Shown: positions 37,590-47,261 of the stretch, in pieces
How positions within the stretch are numbered: the stretch's first letter is position 1
Layout: the number at the start of each line of letters is the position of its first letter
The notes under the pieces: model-generated
Seen by the model: only the letters and a program-made list of their open reading frames with translations
The model's database searches: none
Told to the model about the DNA's origin: nothing
Assembly (NCBI GenBank): GCA_028281535.1
Contig: JANQJS010000022.1
Location: 150,099 to 214,098 of the forward strand
Direction: 5' to 3'
From: Sedimentisphaerales bacterium
GTDB taxonomy: Bacteria > Planctomycetota > Phycisphaerae > Sedimentisphaerales > SM23-30
Length of the DNA: 64,000 nucleotides
Made by a program: the position numbers and the translations under genes

Positions 37590-38615
37590 ATGGAACAAAT
37601 CATGAAAGCTGTCGGCTACCAAGAAAGCCTTCCCATTGAAGATGAAAACGCTCTTGAGGATATTGAACTTGAAACCCCAACCGCGCATGGTCACGACCTA
37701 CTCATCGAGGTGAAAGCGATCTCAGTGAATCCGGTCGATACCAAAATTCGTCAACGTGTTAAACCAGAAAATGACCAGTGGCAAATTCTCGGCTGGGATG
37801 CTGCCGGGATCGTCAAATCCGTAGGCAACGAAGTTACATTATTCCAACCTGACGACAAAGTCTGGTATGCTGGAGATCTAACTCGTCCCGGTAGTAATGC
37901 AGAACTTCAGCTGGTCGATGAACAGATTGTAGGAAAAATGCCCGAAAGTTTATCGTTTGCAGAGGCTGCGGCATTGCCTTTAACATCAATTACCGCCTGG
38001 GAAATGTTATTCGATCGACTTAAAATTCCTACCGAAATGTCAGCTCCCCCAAAAACAATTCTAGTCATCGGAGCAGCGGGTGGCGTCGGCTCAATTATGG
38101 TACAACTTCTTCGCTGCTTAACTCAATCCGTGATCATGGGTACCGCATCGCGAAATGAAAGTATCCAATGGCTTAAAGACCTGGGAGCCCATCATGTCAT
38201 CAATCATCGCAATCCTTTAAGCGAAGAATGCAAAAAGATTGGTATCCCTGAAGTGGATATTGTCATTAGTTTAAATAATACGGACGAACATTATGAACAA
38301 ATTGTAGAGTGCCTGTCACCCCAAGGCCAATTCGGATTGATCGATGATCCAGCACAACTGGACATCTCGCAACTTAAGCGTAAAAGCATTTCGCTCCATT
38401 GGGAATTTATGTTTACCCGCTCCATGTTCCAAACACCAGACAAAATTGAACAGCATAATCTCTTAAACGAGATTGCAAACTTAATCGACCAAGGTAAGAT
38501 TAAATCCACCCTCGCTCACCAACTCGGTACCATTAACGCAACAAACTTAAGAAAAGCACACGCTATGCTCGAATCTCAACAAGCTCATGGCAAGATCATT
38601 CTGGAAGGTTTTTAA
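37590..38615 (+). CDS. Zinc-type alcohol dehydrogenase-like protein (quinone oxidoreductase, MDR family)
   Basis: 341 residues, medium-chain dehydrogenase/reductase. Features: N-terminal MKAVGYQESLPI, EVKAISVNPVDTKIR, GWDAAGIVKSVGNEV, NADP-binding ILVIGAAGGVGSIMVQLLRC, then GTASRNESIQWLKDLGAHHVINH. Zinc ligands of true alcohol dehydrogenases are absent, as in quinone-oxidoreductase-like members, which reduce enones or quinones with NADPH. ATG 37590 (MEQIMKAV) has AGGA upstream; the frame opens earlier at a TTG (37533) without support. It converges with the RND pump gene, the two ends overlapping by 4 nt. Confidence 0.9.
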   Translation: MEQIMKAVGYQESLPIEDENALEDIELETPTAHGHDLLIEVKAISVNPVDTKIRQRVKPENDQWQILGWDAAGIVKSVGNEVTLFQPDDKVWYAGDLTRPGSNAELQLVDEQIVGKMPESLSFAEAAALPLTSITAWEMLFDRLKIPTEMSAPPKTILVIGAAGGVGSIMVQLLRCLTQSVIMGTASRNESIQWLKDLGAHHVINHRNPLSEECKKIGIPEVDIVISLNNTDEHYEQIVECLSPQGQFGLIDDPAQLDISQLKRKSISLHWEFMFTRSMFQTPDKIEQHNLLNEIANLIDQGKIKSTLAHQLGTINATNLRKAHAMLESQQAHGKIILEGF

Positions 38616-41600
38616 GCGGTTACTTTTCCACGAACCTTGGCTTGCAAATCACACGTCAAGCTCATGAGCAATGGCACGAGTACCAACGTAAAGAGAGTAG
38701 AAACAAATAAGCCCCCCACTACGACGCTTCCCAACCCGCGGTAAAGCTCTGACCCGGAACCAGGCATCAATACCAAAGGCAGCATCCCCCCAAGCGATGT
38801 TAGCATACTCATAAAAATCGGACGAACACGACTCTTGACTGATTCGGCAATAGCCCTGCGATGCGGCATTGGCTCTTGCTGATCGCTTCCCTTCATAAAG
38901 TTTAAAGCCTGATGGACAATGAGAATCGCATTATTGACAACAACGCCGATTAAAATTACAAACCCAAGCATCGTCAGAATATCAAGATTCTGTACAGGCA
39001 TATAGCGATCAATCACGCTCCAAAGAAAAACGAGTCGCAATGCCAGAAAGCCTCCTAGCGTTGCAAGAGGAACACTAAACATAATAACCAATGGATAAAG
39101 AAAACTTTGAAAGAGAACACACATCAGTAAATAGACTACGATCAATGCAACAACCAGAGAACTTCCTAAAAACCCAACCAACGTGTTATCACCGAGCAGT
39201 GCTCTCATGACGGCTTGTAGCTTACTGGCAGAACCAGCCATTTGCGTTTGGACCCCCGGCGTAATAACTCCCTGTGTTTTAAAGTCACTGAGAATCTGCT
39301 GCACTTCAACAATAGCCTGCTCAAGGGGCATATTAGGCGGCGGTGTAAATTGCAGAGTTACCGCACGTTGTCGGCTAACTCGATTAATTTGATCCGTTGA
39401 GGTCACTCTTTGAATTTTAGCCAAAGTCGATAGTGGCACGACTCGTTGAAGCTGAGTTGCAATGGGAACATCACCGAGCTTGGCGATATTATTTTTACCA
39501 ACCGCATCTTTAGAAATTAATTTAAGATCGATCGATTCCCCACCAATTCGATAGTCACCAATGATACTACCGTCCCCACTTGTTTGGACTGCTAAGCCTA
39601 ATTCGGCCGTCGTCATCCCTACATTGGCCAGCTGAATTTCGTTGGGAAGAATCAGCAGTTCTGGACCAGGGATATCAAAATTAGGTGGCTCTGGCTGAAT
39701 GGTCATAGGACCATATCGTTGCATGAGTGTGCCATAAACCGCTCCCGCTGCGGCAATGACTTGCTCTTGATCGAGACCAAGAAAATCAATTTTCACTGCA
39801 GATCCTGTCGTACCACCAAGACGAAAAAGCGGAACCTGAAAGGCAAAACTAATAACGCCAGGGGCTATATCAGGTCGAGAGGCATGATTAAAAAGATGCG
39901 TAAGATCACTAGCTCTTTTGGGATCATCACTAATACCACCCTGAAAAATGATTCCTTCAAATGCAACAATGAAATAATTTTCCAATGGCGCGGGTATTAC
40001 TGGCTGACCAGGTCTACCCAACATAAAATCGAACGTTGGTACTTCTTTTAGTTGACTAACCGCATCTTGACGTTCTTTCGAGCCCATAGGAAGTTGCCCA
40101 GCTTGATAGTAAGGACGAACCGTTGCATCAATACGATGCCCCAACTCAGATTTTTTATCCAGAGAATAACCCGGAGGCGGAATCATCAAACCAAAAGCCA
40201 GATTGCGATTTCCCAATGGAAGATAATCCGCTGGCGGTGCCAACATAGAACTACCGACAAACGACAAAACTGTTAAACCAGCAACAATGATTATACGAAG
40301 TAATAAACTTCCTGAAATTCGATAAATAAAACCACTAAGTCGCTCAGGGAATTTCTTTAAAATACCTAACGACGATAAACGGCTTTTACTTTTTTTAGGA
40401 GATTTCTTTGTAGAATTTTGTTTAAGGAAAATCGCTGATGCGCTGGGAATCACGGTAATTGCCACTAACATGCTAAATGCGACTGCGGCACAAATCGCTA
40501 AAGCAATATCGCGAAAAAGCTGCCCGGCTTCTTCCTGAATCAAAATAATCGGAATAAATACAGCAATCGTAGTTAATGTAGACGCCAACACCGCTCCCCA
40601 AACTTCACTAGCGCCATCATAAGCCGCTTGGGTCGGTTTCTTTCCCATTTCGATATGGCGAAATATATTTTCTAAAACAACAATAGCGTTATCCACAACC
40701 ATACCAACCGCAAAGGCCATCCCAGCCAGACTAATCACATTGACACTTCGCCCCATAGCGACCATGGCAACAATTGCACCCACGATTGAAATCGGAATAA
40801 CTAAAGCAATAATACCCACCGTACGAACAGAGCGAAGAAAAAGAATCAGGATCAAAATTGCCAGACTGCCACCAATCCAAATGTTATTTTGAACCAGATC
40901 AATGGCATCATCAATGTAAATGGTTTGATCGTAAACTTGGGTAAGAATCAAATCACCATTGATGCCCATCTGCCCTGCGGAGGTATCAAGTAATCCTCCT
41001 TCAGCGTTCATAGCCTGAACCTGTTCTTTAAATAGTGCCATGACTTCCATCACGTTCGAGCCAACTTCACGCTGGGCATTAATCGCTATCACCGGAACGC
41101 CACGTGATCGTACAAAGGTAAGCGGCTCTTTAAACGTTTGCGTCACTGTGGCAACATCGCGGATAAAAATCGGGGCACCATCAATGTATTTGATGACAGT
41201 GTCCTCAATTGTATCAAGAGCTTCATATTGGCCAATCGTGCGAATTCTCACATCCAATTTCCCTTGCGAAACTTCACCTGCTGACGTATTTAAGTTCCGC
41301 TGCTGAATCGCTTGAATTAATTGTGCTGGTGTAAGACCTCGCGAAGCTAGCTTGACTGGATCAAACTGAATTTGAACCTCACGCTCACGTCCCCCAAGGA
41401 CATTAACCTCTGAGACACCTTCGATTCTTTCAAGAACAGGTTTAATACGATCTTCAGCAAAATCACCCATCGTACGAATATCCATGTCAGGATCTGTTGT
41501 AGACATGACGACCCAGGCAATGAAATCTCTATTTTCCGGATCCGCTGCTTCGATAACTGGCTCATCAGCATTGTCAGGATAATCAGGTACTTCACGAAGT

Positions 41601-41932
41601 TTATCTGACACTTCACGCAAAGCCACTTCTTTGGATGTTCCCACCTGAAATTCTAAACGAATCGAGGCCTGGCTTTGCCGGGATGTACTGGTTATCGATT
41701 TGAGGTTAGCAATTCCTTGGAGTTTTTCTTCCTGAGGATCGACAATTTCCTGTTCAATTTCTTGAGGGCTGGCACCTTCCCAAAAAGTTTGTACAGCAAT
41801 AATCGTATCTTCTACATTTGGCGTAAGCTGAATGGGTAGTCGCCCGACAGCCAGTAAGCCGGCGAGCAAAGTTAAAATAACACCCACCATTACTGTTACA
41901 GGTTGTTTTACGCTAGCTCTAACGATATCCAT
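38612..41932 (-). CDS. RND-family efflux transporter, inner-membrane pump
   Basis: 1106 residues, slightly longer than AcrB-type pumps. Twelve predicted helices in two halves with large periplasmic loops. N-terminus IVRASVKQPVTVMVGVILTLLAGLLAVGRLPIQLTP; porter-domain GGREREVQIQFDPVKLASRGLT; TM4 GMAFAVGMVVDNAIVVLENIFRH, where AcrB's Asp pair is Asp-Asn; second half GFVILIGVVVNNAILIVHQALN. Proton-driven export of drugs, lipids or other compounds; HAE1-like rather than metal-type, but the substrate is open. Its ATG shares one base with the stop of the adaptor gene. Confidence 0.94.
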   Translation of the reverse strand: MDIVRASVKQPVTVMVGVILTLLAGLLAVGRLPIQLTPNVEDTIIAVQTFWEGASPQEIEQEIVDPQEEKLQGIANLKSITSTSRQSQASIRLEFQVGTSKEVALREVSDKLREVPDYPDNADEPVIEAADPENRDFIAWVVMSTTDPDMDIRTMGDFAEDRIKPVLERIEGVSEVNVLGGREREVQIQFDPVKLASRGLTPAQLIQAIQQRNLNTSAGEVSQGKLDVRIRTIGQYEALDTIEDTVIKYIDGAPIFIRDVATVTQTFKEPLTFVRSRGVPVIAINAQREVGSNVMEVMALFKEQVQAMNAEGGLLDTSAGQMGINGDLILTQVYDQTIYIDDAIDLVQNNIWIGGSLAILILILFLRSVRTVGIIALVIPISIVGAIVAMVAMGRSVNVISLAGMAFAVGMVVDNAIVVLENIFRHIEMGKKPTQAAYDGASEVWGAVLASTLTTIAVFIPIILIQEEAGQLFRDIALAICAAVAFSMLVAITVIPSASAIFLKQNSTKKSPKKSKSRLSSLGILKKFPERLSGFIYRISGSLLLRIIIVAGLTVLSFVGSSMLAPPADYLPLGNRNLAFGLMIPPPGYSLDKKSELGHRIDATVRPYYQAGQLPMGSKERQDAVSQLKEVPTFDFMLGRPGQPVIPAPLENYFIVAFEGIIFQGGISDDPKRASDLTHLFNHASRPDIAPGVISFAFQVPLFRLGGTTGSAVKIDFLGLDQEQVIAAAGAVYGTLMQRYGPMTIQPEPPNFDIPGPELLILPNEIQLANVGMTTAELGLAVQTSGDGSIIGDYRIGGESIDLKLISKDAVGKNNIAKLGDVPIATQLQRVVPLSTLAKIQRVTSTDQINRVSRQRAVTLQFTPPPNMPLEQAIVEVQQILSDFKTQGVITPGVQTQMAGSASKLQAVMRALLGDNTLVGFLGSSLVVALIVVYLLMCVLFQSFLYPLVIMFSVPLATLGGFLALRLVFLWSVIDRYMPVQNLDILTMLGFVILIGVVVNNAILIVHQALNFMKGSDQQEPMPHRRAIAESVKSRVRPIFMSMLTSLGGMLPLVLMPGSGSELYRGLGSVVVGGLFVSTLFTLVLVPLLMSLTCDLQAKVRGKVTA

Positions 41933-43143
41933 CAGTTCGATTTCTCCGATTGATTAGGAGGATTATTGCTCACCGCACTGATCATGATCGGCATACCAGG
42001 CATTAATCGCTCATTGCCTTCAACAACAAGTAAATCACCTGGTTGTATTGCGGCTGAATCAATGGCAACTCGATTACCTGCGTGAAACAGAACATTGGTC
42101 ACCATAGGAACAGCACTAGCGATAGGAGATTGAGGCATTTGTTGTGCAACAAAGACATAGGTACCTATGACATTTCGACGTATCGCATTATCAGAGACTG
42201 TAATATAATCTTTTTTCTTACTGGTTGGAATCCAACCAGTGATCGACATACCTGGCTTCAAGCGTGTTTGCGGATCGTCAATGGTGGCAATCAGCGAAAA
42301 GGTTCTGGTAGTAGGATTAATGTCCTGTAAAATTCTAGGCGAAGTAAGTTGATAATTTGCGTTAATTGCCTCTATGTTAATTTCAATATCGAAATCCTGC
42401 AAAGCCAGCGCAGTTGTCAGTCTTTCGGGAATTTCCAACCACGCATCGATTTTACCCACCGAAACGATTTCCACAACCGAATCGCCAACATTGAGCCATT
42501 GACCAATTTCAGTATTTAATTTAACCACGGCAGCATCAAATGGCGCCTCGATCTTGCTATCTGCCAAACGCTGGTTGAGTAAATCAATTTGAGCCTTGAT
42601 TACTTCAACTTGTTTTTCGTTTTGTAAGAGCCTGGTTTGCGTGATCATCATCGCCGATTTCGCTTGTCGCAATTCGTTTTCATGGCTGGAACCTTGCTCA
42701 GAAAGCTTGGTAAATGCCTCGAATTGCCATTGGTCTAATTCTAATTGTGCCTGATATTCTGAAAATCTAGCTTGAAGTACCTGCAGATTGGCCTCGGCTT
42801 CAAGTTTTTGAATTTCTAATCGTTTGCTATCCAGCGTTGCAATCAGATCTCCTTTTTGTAAGGTATGCCCTTCTTTGACAAAAAGCTCCTTTACTTGCCC
42901 AGCTTCCTGGGCGGCTACATTTGAGCGACGACTCGGACGAAGTTCGCCTGTCACGAATTGATGATTTTGCAAATTTTCTAATTGAGCGGGATCCACTCGA
43001 ACAGCTTGCGGCGGCATGCCGGCAGGTGGCTCTTGTGAGTAAGCAATAGTCCCACTTATTACAATGAAATAAATCATACTCATGTAATATATTTGTGTGA
43101 GGCTTTTCGTCTCGTACTTTTTCGTATTATTGCTCTTTTTCAT
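41932..43143 (-). CDS. RND efflux periplasmic adaptor (membrane fusion protein)
   Basis: About 403 residues. A hydrophobic N-terminal segment (IYYMSMIYFIVISGTIAYS) is a signal peptide or anchor; then barrel/lipoyl halves (VAAQEAGQVKELFVKEGHTLQKGDLIATLD), a coiled-coil hairpin (about 110-190, EAEANLQVLQARFSEYQAQ), the return lipoyl half (KIEAPFDAAVVKLNTEIGQW) and beta-barrel/MP domains. Bridges pump and outer-membrane channel. The start is uncertain: ATG 43143 and ATG 43164 are both in frame and overlap the end of the channel gene; neither has a strong ribosome site. Confidence 0.9.
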   Translation of the reverse strand: MKKSNNTKKYETKSLTQIYYMSMIYFIVISGTIAYSQEPPAGMPPQAVRVDPAQLENLQNHQFVTGELRPSRRSNVAAQEAGQVKELFVKEGHTLQKGDLIATLDSKRLEIQKLEAEANLQVLQARFSEYQAQLELDQWQFEAFTKLSEQGSSHENELRQAKSAMMITQTRLLQNEKQVEVIKAQIDLLNQRLADSKIEAPFDAAVVKLNTEIGQWLNVGDSVVEIVSVGKIDAWLEIPERLTTALALQDFDIEINIEAINANYQLTSPRILQDINPTTRTFSLIATIDDPQTRLKPGMSITGWIPTSKKKDYITVSDNAIRRNVIGTYVFVAQQMPQSPIASAVPMVTNVLFHAGNRVAIDSAAIQPGDLLVVEGNERLMPGMPIMISAVSNNPPNQSEKSN

Positions 43144-44608
43144 TTTTGTTCTCATCTTTTTCATTATTGAAAAGTAGATCAAGGCTAAACTTTGTCTCGT
43201 GTGGTTGGATGTTCGTTTCAAATCCTCCACCCAAGGCTAAATGCAGATCAATTCGTGCATCCAGTCGCTCTTTTTGTACGGTAATTAACTGACTTTCATT
43301 GTCCAAGGCACGTCTTTGAGCTTCCAGTAATGTAATTAAACTTTCAATTCCCTGGTTGTATCGATCTTCAGACATTCGCCGTGCGTTCTTGGCTTCATCC
43401 GTTGCCAGGCTAAGTTTCTTTTCTCGCTCGGCTAGAATGTTTTCGGCAACAAGGGAAGTTTCTACCTCAGAAAATGCTTTTAACAGAGTATTGGCATAAT
43501 TTGCCAGTGATTCTTTCTCTTGTCCTTTAGCTATATCGATATTAGCCAGGCGTTTGCCGCCTTCGAATATAGGCTGGGTCAGATTTCCACTTATTGCCCA
43601 AACGGAAAAGGCTCGACTCATAACATCCTTAAAATCTCCACTTAATGTACCGCCAGACGTGGTTAAACTAATGCTTGGATAGAGTGCAGCTCTAGCTTCA
43701 TCAACGCGCAATTGCGTTCCCTGGAATTTTTGTTCCGCTGCCATGATGTCCAGTCGTCGAGATAACAACCCAGAAGGTAACCCCGTTGGAATGGGCTTTG
43801 GAATTTTGGGTAGTTGCAATGTAGTATCAATGCGGCCTTGAGGATAGCGACCTAACAAAAGCTCCAACTGCCGAATCACTTTCTCATAGTTTAGCTTTCT
43901 CTGTTCAAGCAGGGCCTGAGCCGAAGAACGATTCGTAACAGCGAGTTTCAAATCGAGTTGGGGACTAACGCCGGTATCTACACGATCTTTTACCTGCTTT
44001 TCGGTGTTGCGATAAGTTTGAACGGTTTCTTGCGACAATTGAATCTGCTTTCTGGCTTCGATCACGGCAAAAAAAGCTTTGGCCGTTTGTGCGGCGATGG
44101 ACAGATGTGCAAATTCTAATTCTGCTTTGCTGGCCTGAAAATCTGAGAAAGAAGCCTCACGTGCGGCTCGGATTCGGCCCCACAGATCCAGCTCCCAATT
44201 CATCGTTGCTCCAAGGCTATATGTGGTAAAAGTACTCTTACCTCCACCAAATGGAAACCCAACAAAATTTTGTTGCTGTTTGCCACCATCTAACAATCCA
44301 CTAATTTGAGGATAGAGGTCACCACCTGCCAGTCGCACGCGAGCTGCCGCGATGTCCATGCGAGCGACTGCGGCCTTAAGATCATGATTATGTGCTAAGG
44401 CCTCCTGGATTAATTCAATTAATAATGGATCATTGAAACTAAGCCACCACTGCTGATCAATCTCACCTTGCCTGGTTTGTTCTGTGGACCAAACTTTAGG
44501 GATCGGCAAGTTGATTTCAACTATCGGCTTATTTTTAGAAGCGGATTGGCAGCCTGAAGAGAAAGCAAGTAGCATCAAAAGTAAATAGACTACGCCCCTG
44601 AATTTCAT
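43127..44608 (-). CDS. Outer-membrane efflux lipoprotein (TolC/NodT family)
   Basis: About 493 residues. Lipoprotein signal with lipobox LAFSSGCQS (Cys near residue 20), then two OEP repeats of long helices: PIPKVWSTEQTRQGEIDQQWW, NHDLKAAVARMDIAAARVRLAG, SFSDFQASKAELEFAHLSIA, and in the second half LDIMAAEQKFQGTQLRVDEARAA, QRRALDNESQLITVQKERLDA. PSISLTTSGGTLSGDF is a typical beta-strand segment. Forms the exit duct of the tripartite pump. First gene of the operon. I prefer ATG 44608 because it gives a proper lipoprotein signal; ATG 44635 is nine codons upstream. Confidence 0.92.
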   Translation of the reverse strand: MKFRGVVYLLLMLLAFSSGCQSASKNKPIVEINLPIPKVWSTEQTRQGEIDQQWWLSFNDPLLIELIQEALAHNHDLKAAVARMDIAAARVRLAGGDLYPQISGLLDGGKQQQNFVGFPFGGGKSTFTTYSLGATMNWELDLWGRIRAAREASFSDFQASKAELEFAHLSIAAQTAKAFFAVIEARKQIQLSQETVQTYRNTEKQVKDRVDTGVSPQLDLKLAVTNRSSAQALLEQRKLNYEKVIRQLELLLGRYPQGRIDTTLQLPKIPKPIPTGLPSGLLSRRLDIMAAEQKFQGTQLRVDEARAALYPSISLTTSGGTLSGDFKDVMSRAFSVWAISGNLTQPIFEGGKRLANIDIAKGQEKESLANYANTLLKAFSEVETSLVAENILAEREKKLSLATDEAKNARRMSEDRYNQGIESLITLLEAQRRALDNESQLITVQKERLDARIDLHLALGGGFETNIQPHETKFSLDLLFNNEKDENKNEKEQ

Positions 44609-44662
44609 AAATTGTTGCTTGTTAAATAAAAACATTAGTGTCTAATAAAGTCCTAAATAGTC

Positions 44663-44699
44663 ATCACTTAATATAAAGTGATCCTGCGTAAATGTCCAA
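44663..44699 (-). promoter_or_regulatory. Promoter and overlapping palindrome of the RND efflux operon
   Basis: Minus strand: TTGGAC (44694-44699), 17-nt spacer, TTATAT (44671-44676). The -10 is buried in a perfect inverted repeat ATCACTT-6 nt-AAGTGAT (44663-44682), as expected for a TetR-, MarR- or LysR-type repressor operator. No regulator gene adjoins the operon. The rest of the 508-nt gap up to 45116 shows nothing else I can support. Confidence 0.6.
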
Positions 44700-45116
44700 C
44701 AATCTCTTTGGATAATTGCACATCATTTGCCTTATACATTTCCTCTTAAATCATTGTTATGAAGTAATTCCAGCTGGCGTTAAGATTCCATCCTTGCTTG
44801 GGTCTCAAGATTCACCAGTTAAAGCGTTTGATTTATTACTTATTGAATAAATAGTAGAATAATCTTCGACGATTCCAGTCACTAATAACTAGGTTATTTT
44901 AATGATTCATAACATAAGGAAACTCCTTGTTTTTAAACATAAATTGTCTGAGTTAACTTATTTTTGAAAGGGTTTTGGAGGGACTGCAAAAGTCGGTTCT
45001 TCCCTTTGACCGTAAGAACATTGTAAGCAAATCAGGTAAAATGTCAATAAAAATCAAATATTTAGACAGGATTTACGGGACAAACATAATTTAGTATTTA
45101 ATATTTATATGTTGAT

Positions 45117-46730
45117 TTAGATATTCGTTAGCCAGTTTGCTGCAAGGATTGAGAAATCTAGCAGGTTGACGATGTTGTCGCAATTGATGTCGCCTTCAAG
45201 GTTTGGTTTGCAGGGACCAGGTTGGAATTCATACAGCCCCATGTCGACGATGTTTTCAAAATAGGCAACGCCAAAATTTACAGAATCGGGATCATCGATG
45301 ACTCGAATAGCACCAGAAAAATCACTGAAAACATCTGGTGGTAATACGGTCGTGTCGCCTCGATCGATGCATGGGGAGCCCGCTTGCAATTGCCATTGAT
45401 CGTCAATGGTACCTGGCGTATTATCCAGGCCATCTGGATCGACGAAAAGTGGGTCAGCATTAATGTTACCAAGACCAACGCCTGTCCAGCCTCCCATGAC
45501 ATTGCTGTGATTGATCGTTGGTGGGTTTGCGGTTATATCGACATAAAATTGGGCCGATGTATCCATACCGCCCGAATCAGCATTTGACCAAAAGATGCAA
45601 TTATTAAATGTACTCTTGGTTAGAAGACATGTTGAGAAAACACCGCCGCCATTGATTCCAGCGGTATTGTTGACAATCGTTGAATTGATGACGCTTGGAT
45701 CGGATTGGCAGTCTATATAGATTCCACCGCCATTGTCTGTTGCCGAGTTATTAGAGATTAGGCAATTAACAACTGTTGGGTTTGAAGAAGCTGTCAGGTG
45801 AATTGCGCCACCTATAACAGCGGAGTTATTTAGAAAATGGCTATGGTATATTTTCATCGTCGAGGGTACATCTGTGCCATAAATAGCACCGCCACTTTGT
45901 GAACTGTTGTTTTCAAAAAAACAGTTAAAAATAATGGCTGACCCGTTGCTGAAAAGATAGAGTGCACCGCCCTGATTCGTTGATGCAGAGTTATTGCTAA
46001 ATTCACAACCAAATAATTTTGGCGTACTGCTATTTGAATTGATCATCGCACCGCCGTATTCAGCTGAATTACCAATAAATTTGCAATTTTTAAATAGTGG
46101 CTGAGTTGCCGGTCCATTATTTCGCACAGCACCAGAGTCAGCTAATGATGTATTATTCGTAAAGATACAACCTTCTACCAGAGTAATGGCACCAGCATTG
46201 TTATGCATGGCGCCAGCGATGAGATTTGAATGATTATTTTTGAAAATGCAATTACGAACAATCGTTGTCCCGGTACCTTCAAAGTTAAAACCACCTCCCA
46301 GAAAATCTGCAGAGTTATTTTTTATAACGCAATTTTGGATGGTAGGAGTGCTTGCCAGTATGTAGATACCGCCCCCTTTTGAGTCTTCACCAGTACCGTT
46401 GGCATTGCCCCCAGTTATGGTAAAGCCATCCAGAATCGTTTCGTTGTCTTCATCATCATCGAAGATAATCACATGAAAATTTCCAGTTCCATTAATAATG
46501 GTATCGTTGGGATCCTGGCTCGAAGATCTAAGCGTCAATGGGATACCTGTAAAATCAATCGATTCATTGTATGTTCCGGGCGAGACTTCGATGATGTCTT
46601 CCGCGTCGGCTTGATTAATGGCTTGCTGGATGGTTGTATAATCTCCCGGCACGGTGATGACTGCCGCCTTTAGAAGATTGGTGCAACCAAGTAGGATCAG
46701 AAATATGGGGATTAGACAATGCGTTTTCAT
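45117..46730 (-). CDS. Right-handed beta-helix surface protein with dockerin-like tail
   Basis: 537 residues. Signal peptide with a possible lipobox (ILLGC), then VPGDYTTIQQAINQADAEDI, the start of pectate-lyase/Pmp-like beta-helix proteins, and over a dozen helix turns built on 'NC.F.NNSA..GGA.' (e.g. NCIFKNNHSNLIAGAMHN, GCEFSNNSASTNQGGALYL). The C-terminus is DINCDNIVNLLDFSILAANW, a single calcium-loop dockerin-like motif. No catalytic residues could be identified; probably an adhesin or structural surface protein. GGAGG precedes the ATG. Confidence 0.87.
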   Translation of the reverse strand: MKTHCLIPIFLILLGCTNLLKAAVITVPGDYTTIQQAINQADAEDIIEVSPGTYNESIDFTGIPLTLRSSSQDPNDTIINGTGNFHVIIFDDDEDNETILDGFTITGGNANGTGEDSKGGGIYILASTPTIQNCVIKNNSADFLGGGFNFEGTGTTIVRNCIFKNNHSNLIAGAMHNNAGAITLVEGCIFTNNTSLADSGAVRNNGPATQPLFKNCKFIGNSAEYGGAMINSNSSTPKLFGCEFSNNSASTNQGGALYLFSNGSAIIFNCFFENNSSQSGGAIYGTDVPSTMKIYHSHFLNNSAVIGGAIHLTASSNPTVVNCLISNNSATDNGGGIYIDCQSDPSVINSTIVNNTAGINGGGVFSTCLLTKSTFNNCIFWSNADSGGMDTSAQFYVDITANPPTINHSNVMGGWTGVGLGNINADPLFVDPDGLDNTPGTIDDQWQLQAGSPCIDRGDTTVLPPDVFSDFSGAIRVIDDPDSVNFGVAYFENIVDMGLYEFQPGPCKPNLEGDINCDNIVNLLDFSILAANWLTNI

Positions 46731-47261
46731 ATCACCTCCGAAAGTAACGATATTTTGAATTATGGCTCACTTAATCATAGCAAGCCCTTGCTTAAAAACC
46801 AATGACATATTACTAAGACCCATTCCGCTGAATTGTTTGGATTTTGTTAGGACAATATGGTTACCCTGTTTTTTTCGAGGCATTTTGAGTAGTTGCCATG
46901 CAGATAAACCAACCAGATCAGAACGAAATAATCCAGGTTCTTTACTTGACAAGAAAAATACACCTCAGGATGACAAATCTATACAAGAAATCTTCTGTTA
47001 AGGCACAAAAATGGCCTTTAAATCTTGTATTTTTGTACCTGTTTTGATATCTTTATCTGCCGTTATGGTTCAAAACGTAGGTTGGTCAACAGGGAGTTTC
47101 CCTGTGGCACGATGGAGGATTCCATCTTTGACTCCCCGACCATGACTCAATATATTGGGGGAATTTGGTTACCCCAGTTTCACAAATGATTGATCACGAA
47201 CGATATTTTATTGATTTGGTTGTAAAGGCTTATTAGAGATATTGAAACAAAGGAGATTCTC
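46731..47261. other. Intergenic gap between divergent surface-protein genes
   Basis: 531 nt between two divergent starts. It contains one perfect hairpin, ACAGGGA-GTT-TCCCTGT (47089-47105), without a T-run, 157 nt before the LRR gene. Short overlapping open frames occur on both strands at 46762-47001, but I see no ribosome site or recognisable protein in them. Confidence 0.4.

Noticed and set aside
46762..47001. Overlapping short open frames on both strands in the gap before the LRR gene
   Set aside because: No ribosome sites, no recognisable domains, and both strands are open by chance over the same stretch.
47089..47105. Hairpin ACAGGGA-GTT-TCCCTGT as a terminator or riboswitch
   Set aside because: No T-run follows, no gene ends there, and there is no further conserved structure to support a riboswitch.
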